From contig JANNQK010000176.1 of assembly GCA_031400715.1 (NCBI GenBank), positions 1 through 10,336 of the forward strand: a DNA stretch of 10,336 nucleotides. The letters run 5' to 3'. A model generated the notes under the pieces. The model did not search any database and was not told the DNA's origin. It saw only the letters and a program-made list of their open reading frames with translations. The position numbers and the translations under genes were made by a program. Within the stretch, counting starts at the first letter, position 1; every line of letters begins with the position of its first letter. Source of the stretch: VFMC01 sp031400715 (GTDB lineage: Bacteria > Actinomycetota > Acidimicrobiia > Acidimicrobiales > Ilumatobacteraceae). Shown piece after piece: positions 6,209 through 10,336 of the stretch.

Positions 6209-6257
6209 ATCGCGATGAGAGATGAGTGCCGGTGGCGCCATCATCTCTCATCTCGAT
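6209..6257. repeat. Palindromic hairpin repeat, copy 2
   Basis: A perfect 12-bp inverted repeat (GATGAGAGATGA at 6214-6225, complement at 6241-6252), extended outward by one mismatch and four more pairs to 6209/6257. An inner GTGCC/GGCGC stem (6226-6230, 6234-6238) has a GGT loop. Bases 6211-6236 match copy 1 at 3675-3700 in 25 of 26 positions. Here the element lies between the divergent acyl-CoA synthetase and sdaA genes, about 30 bp before the sdaA start. It could affect both promoters. The remainder of 6129-6287 contains only the possible -10 box above. Confidence 0.85.
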
Positions 6258-6287
6258 GGTTGTCGGCGGCCTAGCCTGCCACTCACC

Positions 6288-7679
6288 ATGGCTGTCAGCG
6301 TCTTCGACCTCTTCAAGATCGGCATCGGGCCGTCGAGCAGCCACACGGTGGGACCGATGCGGGCCGCGCGTCTGTTCGCGATGCGCCTGCTGCACGACGG
6401 CCACCTCGACTCGACGGTACGGGTGTGGGTGCAGCTGTACGGCTCGCTGGGTGCCACCGGCAAGGGCCACGGCAGCGACAAGGCAGTGCTGCTCGGCCTG
6501 GCGGGGCACGAGCCCGACACGGTCGACGTGGGCACGATCCCGACGATGCTCGCCGAGATCCGCACTCACGGACGGCTCGCACTGTTGGGTCGCCATGAGA
6601 TCGAGTTCAACGAGAAGGCCGACCTCGTGTTCCATCGCCGCGAGTCACTGCCGTTCCACGCCAATGGCATGCGCTTCGTCGCCTTCGATGCTGCAGGTCA
6701 CGAGCTCGAAGACCGGTGCTACTACAGCGTCGGCGGCGGGTTCGTCGTCAGCGACGAGGTGGCGGCAGACGGCGGCAAGCAGAAGGTGATCGCGCCCGAC
6801 GCGACCGTGCTACCCCATCCGTTCCGAACCGGCGACGAACTGCTCGCGCTCACGGTGTCCACCGGCTGCAGCATCGCCGAACTGATGCGCCGCAACGAGC
6901 GTCACTGGCGCAGCGACGACGAGATCGATGCGGGCCTGCTGAACATCTGGCGGGTGATGCAGGAGTGCGTCGAGCGAGGGTGCCACACCGGTGGCACGCT
7001 GCCGGGCGGCTTCAAGGTGCGCCGGCGCGCGAAGGCGCTGCGCGAGGCGCTCACGTCGAACCCCGAGGAGGCGTTGCGCGATCCACTACAGGTGCTGGAT
7101 TGGGTGAACCTCTACGCGCTCGCGGTGAACGAGGAGAATGCAGCAGGCGGACGGGTCGTCACCGCGCCGACCAATGGTGCTGCCGGCATCGTGCCGGCAG
7201 TGCTGCACTACTACGCACGCTTCGTGCCCGGATCGACCGATGAGGGCGTGGTCGACTTCCTGCTGACGGCCGCAGCGATCGGCATCCTCTACAAGGAGAA
7301 CGCCAGCATCAGCGGCGCCGAGGTCGGTTGTCAGGGAGAGGTGGGCGTTGCCTGCTCGATGGCGGCCGCCGCGCTGTGTGCTGTGATGGGCGGCACGCCC
7401 GAGCAGGTGGAGAACGCTGCCGAGATCGGCATGGAGCACCATCTCGGTCTGACGTGCGATCCGGTCGGTGGGTTGGTTCAGATTCCCTGCATCGAGCGAA
7501 ATGCCATCGCGTCGGTGAAGGCGATCAACGCAGCGCGGATGGCCTTGCGCGGCGATGGCACACACCACGTGAGTCTCGACAAGGTGATCAAGACGATGCG
7601 CGAAACGGGCGCCGACATGATGACCAAGTACAAGGAGACCTCCCGCGGCGGTCTCGCCGTCAACATCGTCGAGTGCTGA
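6288..7679 (+). CDS. sdaA: L-serine ammonia-lyase (L-serine dehydratase), single-chain iron-sulfur type
   Basis: 463 residues. It converts L-serine to pyruvate and ammonia in the cytoplasm, using an oxygen-sensitive [4Fe-4S] cluster. The N-terminus starts MAVSVFDLFKIGIGPSSSHT, the SDH_beta domain signature; the catalytic alpha domain begins near residue 190 and contains TGGTLPGG, VTAPTNGAAGIVPA and SGAEVGCQGEVG. Cys348, Cys390 and Cys401 have the same spacing (42 and 11) as the cluster ligands of the Legionella type 2 enzyme. The protein ends in Cys463, 62 residues after Cys401; this matches the terminal Cys that acts as the resting fourth ligand ('tail in mouth'). It therefore looks complete and active. 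No Shine-Dalgarno precedes the ATG; TAGCCT at 6272-6277 is a weak -10 candidate. The in-frame ATG at 6222 lies within the hairpin repeat and is rejected. It converges on the Rieske-ThDP gene. Confidence 0.97.
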   Translation: MAVSVFDLFKIGIGPSSSHTVGPMRAARLFAMRLLHDGHLDSTVRVWVQLYGSLGATGKGHGSDKAVLLGLAGHEPDTVDVGTIPTMLAEIRTHGRLALLGRHEIEFNEKADLVFHRRESLPFHANGMRFVAFDAAGHELEDRCYYSVGGGFVVSDEVAADGGKQKVIAPDATVLPHPFRTGDELLALTVSTGCSIAELMRRNERHWRSDDEIDAGLLNIWRVMQECVERGCHTGGTLPGGFKVRRRAKALREALTSNPEEALRDPLQVLDWVNLYALAVNEENAAGGRVVTAPTNGAAGIVPAVLHYYARFVPGSTDEGVVDFLLTAAAIGILYKENASISGAEVGCQGEVGVACSMAAAALCAVMGGTPEQVENAAEIGMEHHLGLTCDPVGGLVQIPCIERNAIASVKAINAARMALRGDGTHHVSLDKVIKTMRETGADMMTKYKETSRGGLAVNIVEC

Positions 7680-7688
7680 CGGGACTCG

Positions 7689-7704
7689 TCGACGGCGCCG
7701 TCGA
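7689..7704. terminator. Palindrome between convergent genes, possible bidirectional terminator
   Basis: TCGACGGCGCCGTCGA is a perfect 16-bp palindrome in the 28-bp gap between the sdaA stop (7679) and the Rieske-ThDP stop (7708). As RNA it would fold as a 6-bp GC-rich stem with a GCGC loop in either direction. There is no T-run, so it is at most an atypical terminator of the kind often proposed in actinobacteria. Confidence 0.4.
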
Positions 7705-7707
7705 TCA

Positions 7708-9744
7708 TCAGACGAGCAGGGCGTTGGTGACCACGTCGACGAGGGCTGGGCCGGGATGGGCGAGTGCTTCGGCGATCGCCGCGTCGAGGTCGGCAGGGTC
7801 GGTGACGCGCTGTCCATGCGCTCCGCAGAGCTGGGCGAATGCGGCGAAGTCGGGGTTGTGGAGCGACGTCTGCCAGACCTCCCAGTGTGCGGCACGCTGT
7901 TCCTTCGAGATCTTGCCGAGCTCGCTGTTGTCGAGCACGACGTGGGTGATGTTCATGCCGTACTTCACGGCGGTGGTGAGCTCCATCGCATACTGGCCGA
8001 ACCCGCCGTCGCCGCTCACCGACACGATCTGGCGCGTGTCGCCGACCGCAGCCCAGGCACCCATCGCTGCGGGAAGGGCGAATCCGATCGATCCGAGGTA
8101 GCCCGACATCATGAGGTCCTGGTGACCCGAGGCCTCGAAGTAGCGGCCGAACGAATACGTGTTGTTGCCGACGTCGACCGCGATCACCGCGTTCGGGTCG
8201 ACGAGTCGGGTGAGGCTGTCCATCACGGCCGCCGCGCCGATGCCGTGTGCTGCGTCGTCGGCGGCGCGCTGGGCCTTCTCGGCCCGCCAGATCTCCCAGC
8301 GCCGCGCGACGTCGGCGCGGCAGTCGGTCCAAGGGGCTGAGTCGGCAGTCGAGAGCGCCGCGGCGAGGGCATCGGCGGTGACGGACACGTCGCCCAGCAG
8401 GCCGACGTCGACACCGTGGAACCGGCCGATCGACATGGGGTCGTCGTCGATCTGGATGATCGGCTTGTACGGGGCGATACCTGTGTGGTTCGAGAAGCTG
8501 GCGCCGAACACGATCAGCAGGTCGCTCTCGTTCATGCACCAGCTGGCGACCGGGGTGCCCGATCGGCCGAGCACGCCGCTGCCGAGCGGGTGACGATCGC
8601 TGACGAGGCCCTTGGCCTTGAACGTCGTGCCGATCGGGGCGCCGAGCCGTTCGGCGAGGGCGATGATCCCGGTGGTGCGGCCGCGGCAACCGGCGCCGAT
8701 CACCACCATCGGGCGCCGTGCGGCAGCGATCATGCCGACCGCGCGGGCCAGTTCGTCGGCGGGCGGCAGCGTGGTGCGCGAGGCCAGCCGTCCGGCCGGT
8801 GAGCCAGCCGTCGCGCCAGGGGCGGCGGGGTGGTGCTGTACCTCGTCGGGCAGGATCAGGTGGGCCACGCCGCGCTCGACGATGGCGTGCTTCATGGCGA
8901 GGCTGGCGAGTTCGGCGTGGTCGGAGCCGATTGCGACGGTCTCGCTCGAGATCGCCACGTCGGAGAACGCTGCTTCGAGATCGGTGTCCTGGAAGGCGCC
9001 GCGGCCCCGGACGCTGGAGGGCACCTGACCGGAGATGGCGAGTACCGGCGAGCGGTCCTCCCTCGCGTCGTACAGTCCGGTGAGCAGGTTGGTGGAGCCG
9101 GGCCCCGCGATGCCGAAGCACGCCGCGGGTCGGCCGGTGAGCTTTCCGTAGGCAGAGGCGGCGAACGCTGCGGCACCCTCGTGGCGAATGCCGACGAACG
9201 TGAGCTCGCCTCGTTCTTCGGCCTTGCGCATCGCGTCGGCGAAACCGAGGTTCGAGTGGCCGACCATGCCGAAGACGTGGGTGAGGCCCCAGTTGGTGAG
9301 CGTCTCGACGATCACGTCGGCGATGGTGCGTCGGGCCTCCGGCTCGGGCGGGAGCGAGACGTACACACCGTCGTCGCGGGTCTCGACCGGGAAGCATGCG
9401 GGTGCGTCGCTGAACCCGGTCGGCGGCTGGCCGGTGAGCGGCGAGTAGTCGTAGCCGTGCCAGGGACAGCGCAGCCATCCGTTCTCGATCGAGCCCTCGC
9501 CGAGCGGGCCGTCCTGGTGCGGGCATGCGTTGTCGAGGCAGCCGTAGGCGCCCTCGTGGTGCGTGACGGCGAGCGAGCGACGGCCGACCGTGACCGTGGT
9601 GACGCGCCCCTCGGGCAGCTCGTCGGGGCCGAGGATGCGGTGCCAGGTGCGGTCGCTGTGGGTCGGGCCGTCGTGGGTCGTGTCGCCCTGGGTCGCTACG
9701 TCGTGGGTCGGGTCGTCGTGGGTCGGGTCGTCGGCGTGGGTCAC
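7708..9744 (-). CDS. Rieske ferredoxin-thiamine diphosphate enzyme fusion (pyruvate oxidase/acetolactate synthase-like)
   Basis: 678 residues in one uninterrupted frame. Residues 1-30 are a Thr-His-Asp-rich repeat. Residues about 33-135 are a Rieske [2Fe-2S] domain of the ferredoxin/NirD type, with ligands Cys74-x-His76 (CPHQ) and Cys93-x2-His96 (CPWHGY). Residues about 138-678 are a full ThDP enzyme. The PYR domain has the catalytic Glu189 in RHEG and FGIAGPGSTNLLTGLYDA; the central domain is at about 330-465; the PP domain has the GDG (578-580)...LDN (606) Mg/ThDP motif. Pyruvate-oxidase-like features include GAFQDTD and NSELGKIS. Such enzymes decarboxylate a 2-oxo acid; an attached Rieske centre could take electrons from the hydroxyethyl-ThDP intermediate. 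The substrate is not known. GTG at 9744 is chosen because it forms a GTGA overlap with the upstream stop and GGAGG lies 9 nt before it. It is coupled to the glutamate-synthase-like gene. Confidence 0.88.
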   Translation of the reverse strand: MTHADDPTHDDPTHDVATQGDTTHDGPTHSDRTWHRILGPDELPEGRVTTVTVGRRSLAVTHHEGAYGCLDNACPHQDGPLGEGSIENGWLRCPWHGYDYSPLTGQPPTGFSDAPACFPVETRDDGVYVSLPPEPEARRTIADVIVETLTNWGLTHVFGMVGHSNLGFADAMRKAEERGELTFVGIRHEGAAAFAASAYGKLTGRPAACFGIAGPGSTNLLTGLYDAREDRSPVLAISGQVPSSVRGRGAFQDTDLEAAFSDVAISSETVAIGSDHAELASLAMKHAIVERGVAHLILPDEVQHHPAAPGATAGSPAGRLASRTTLPPADELARAVGMIAAARRPMVVIGAGCRGRTTGIIALAERLGAPIGTTFKAKGLVSDRHPLGSGVLGRSGTPVASWCMNESDLLIVFGASFSNHTGIAPYKPIIQIDDDPMSIGRFHGVDVGLLGDVSVTADALAAALSTADSAPWTDCRADVARRWEIWRAEKAQRAADDAAHGIGAAAVMDSLTRLVDPNAVIAVDVGNNTYSFGRYFEASGHQDLMMSGYLGSIGFALPAAMGAWAAVGDTRQIVSVSGDGGFGQYAMELTTAVKYGMNITHVVLDNSELGKISKEQRAAHWEVWQTSLHNPDFAAFAQLCGAHGQRVTDPADLDAAIAEALAHPGPALVDVVTNALLV
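9658..9744. repeat. 15-bp tandem repeat encoding the Rieske protein N-terminus
   Basis: Five 15-bp units run from 9658 to 9732, followed by a 3-bp insert and a partial unit at 9736-9744. Units at 9703 and 9718 are identical (GTGGGTCGGGTCGTC); the others have diverged. On the minus strand they encode five-residue blocks DDPTH, DDPTH, DVATQ, GDTTH and DGPTH. The start codon of the gene lies within the partial unit. The period is a multiple of three, so copies can be gained or lost in frame. Confidence 0.9.
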
Positions 9745-10336
9745 GGGAGCAGACCTCCGTAGGGGATGCCCGCGAGGTGGTGCATCTCGCGGTCGAAGGT
9801 GGTGAGGTCGTCGATGCACAGCTCCGACACGTGGTGGTGGCCGCAGGCTCGCGTGAGCACGGTCATCAGCTCGACGGTTGCCCGCAGGAACCGGGTGAGG
9901 CGCTGCGCGGACTCGTCGATCACGAGGCGTTGCCTGAGGCCCGGTTTCTGAGTGGCGATCCCCACCGGGCAGTTGTCGCTGTTGCAGGCGCGCATGCCGA
10001 TGCAGCCGATCGCCTGCAGAGCAGCGTTCGAGATCGCGACCGCATCGGCGCCGAGGGCGAGCGCCTTCACGAAGTCGGTGTGGGTGCGCAGTCCACCGGT
10101 GATGACGAGGGTGATGGACGACTCGGCACGATCGAGGTGGCGACGGGCGCGGGCGAGGGCGGGGATGGTGGGCACCGAGATGTGATCGCGGAACAGCGTG
10201 GGTGCCGCGCCGGTGCCACCGCCGCGGCCGTCGAGGATGACGTAGTCGACGCCGATCTCGAGTGCCGCGTCGAGGTCGGCCTCGATGCGCTGTGCCGACA
10301 GCTTGGCGCCGATCGGGATGCCACCCGCTGTCTCGC
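9741..10336 (-). CDS. FMN-binding glutamate synthase family protein (GltB2/GlxD-like), N-terminus cut by window edge
   Basis: The last 198 residues are visible and the frame is open to the right edge. The sequence matches the end of the glutamate synthase FMN domain: GGIPIGAKLSAQ, DLDAALEIGVDYVILDGRGGGTGAAP, ITGGLRTHTDF and ALALGADAVAISNAALQAIGCIG. The 3Fe-4S motif C-x5-C-x4-C is intact (Cys codons at 10004-10002, 9986-9984 and 9971-9969; GCIGMRACNSDNCPVGIATQ). It ends shortly after in HLAGIPYGG, so it lacks the C-terminal GltB3 beta-helix; this is the split type found in archaeal glutamate synthases and in glxBCD/mgsABC (N-methylglutamate synthase) loci. The family moves electrons through FMN and iron-sulfur to reduce 2-oxoglutarate plus an amine. 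The partner subunits may lie beyond the right edge. Its stop overlaps the start of the Rieske-ThDP fusion. Confidence 0.9.
   Translation of the reverse strand, partial: ETAGGIPIGAKLSAQRIEADLDAALEIGVDYVILDGRGGGTGAAPTLFRDHISVPTIPALARARRHLDRAESSITLVITGGLRTHTDFVKALALGADAVAISNAALQAIGCIGMRACNSDNCPVGIATQKPGLRQRLVIDESAQRLTRFLRATVELMTVLTRACGHHHVSELCIDDLTTFDREMHHLAGIPYGGLLP
9754..9758 (-). promoter_or_regulatory. Ribosome binding site of the Rieske-ThDP gene
   Basis: The minus strand reads GGAGG, 9 nt before the GTG at 9744, within the last codons of the glutamate-synthase-like gene. Together with the GTGA overlap it decides the start and points to coupled translation of the two proteins. Confidence 0.65.

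Noticed and set aside
3674..6257. The two hairpin repeats as a CRISPR array or transposon ends
   Set aside because: Only two copies, 2.5 kb apart, with ordinary genes between; both are in the same orientation rather than inverted, with no transposase and no visible target-site duplication.
6129..6635. N-terminal extension of the acyl-CoA synthetase up to 6635
   Set aside because: The upstream residues have no homology to the family and cross the hairpin repeat and the sdaA coding region on the other strand.
7478..9526. Open frame of 682 codons on the minus strand overlapping the Rieske-ThDP gene
   Set aside because: It is an out-of-frame shadow; the product is Arg-rich without motifs, while the overlapping frame holds the Rieske and ThDP signatures.
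8830..9762. 310-codon plus-strand frame opposite the Rieske domain, ending in Val/Gly-rich repeats
   Set aside because: The apparent repeats are the complement of the 15-bp minisatellite; no family signature is seen.
9745..9819. N-terminal extension of the Rieske-ThDP protein up to 9819
   Set aside because: It would overlap the glutamate-synthase-like gene by 79 bp and its residues are Arg/Pro-rich; the GTG at 9744 has a Shine-Dalgarno and a GTGA overlap.

Overview
The window is GC-rich bacterial chromosome. Several traits point to a high-GC actinobacterium, most likely the Acidimicrobiia/Ilumatobacter group. It carries a F420-type luciferase-like oxidoreductase, a DinB-fold protein beside a short-chain dehydrogenase, and a fatty acyl-CoA synthetase. 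Three genes also have a TAnnnT -10 box exactly 6 nt before the ATG, which is typical of leaderless transcription. The placement is inferred from content; no marker gene is present. No rRNA, tRNA, CRISPR array, insertion sequence or phage gene was seen, and gene packing is dense.

Layout, left to right. (1) 1-344 (-): start of a small dimeric alpha/beta-barrel protein, cut by the window edge. (2) 383-1183 (-): TetR-family regulator with a long disordered N-terminus. A 19-bp imperfect palindrome lies between it and gene 1, over the -35 box of gene 1's apparent promoter. (3) 1301-2242 (-): lipoprotein with two META/HslJ domains. (4) 2340-3658 (+): two-gene operon with an ATGA overlap, a divergent SDR and a DinB-fold protein, driven by a clear leaderless promoter. 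(5) 3659-3739: the first copy of a palindromic hairpin repeat. (6) 3740-6128 (-): acyl-CoA synthetase followed by an LLM F420-dependent oxidoreductase. (7) 6129-6287: divergent intergenic region with the second copy of the hairpin repeat. (8) 6288-7679 (+): single-chain iron-sulfur L-serine dehydratase, sdaA. (9) 7708-10336 (-): two genes joined by a GTGA overlap. The first is the C-terminal part of an FMN/3Fe-4S glutamate-synthase-like protein. The second is an unusual 678-residue protein that fuses an N-terminal Rieske [2Fe-2S] ferredoxin domain to a complete thiamine-diphosphate enzyme of the pyruvate oxidase/acetolactate synthase type.

How the genes may work together. The SDR/DinB pair and the synthetase/LLM pair look like accessory lipid or xenobiotic catabolism: CoA activation, F420-linked redox and an NAD-linked dehydrogenase. 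The TetR protein probably controls gene 1 and possibly the SDR operon. The most unusual part is the right end. A glutamate-synthase-like flavin/iron-sulfur protein is translationally coupled to a Rieske-ThDP fusion, which suggests an electron-transfer pair acting on a 2-oxo acid. The convergent sdaA makes pyruvate, but any link to the fusion enzyme is only suggested by proximity.
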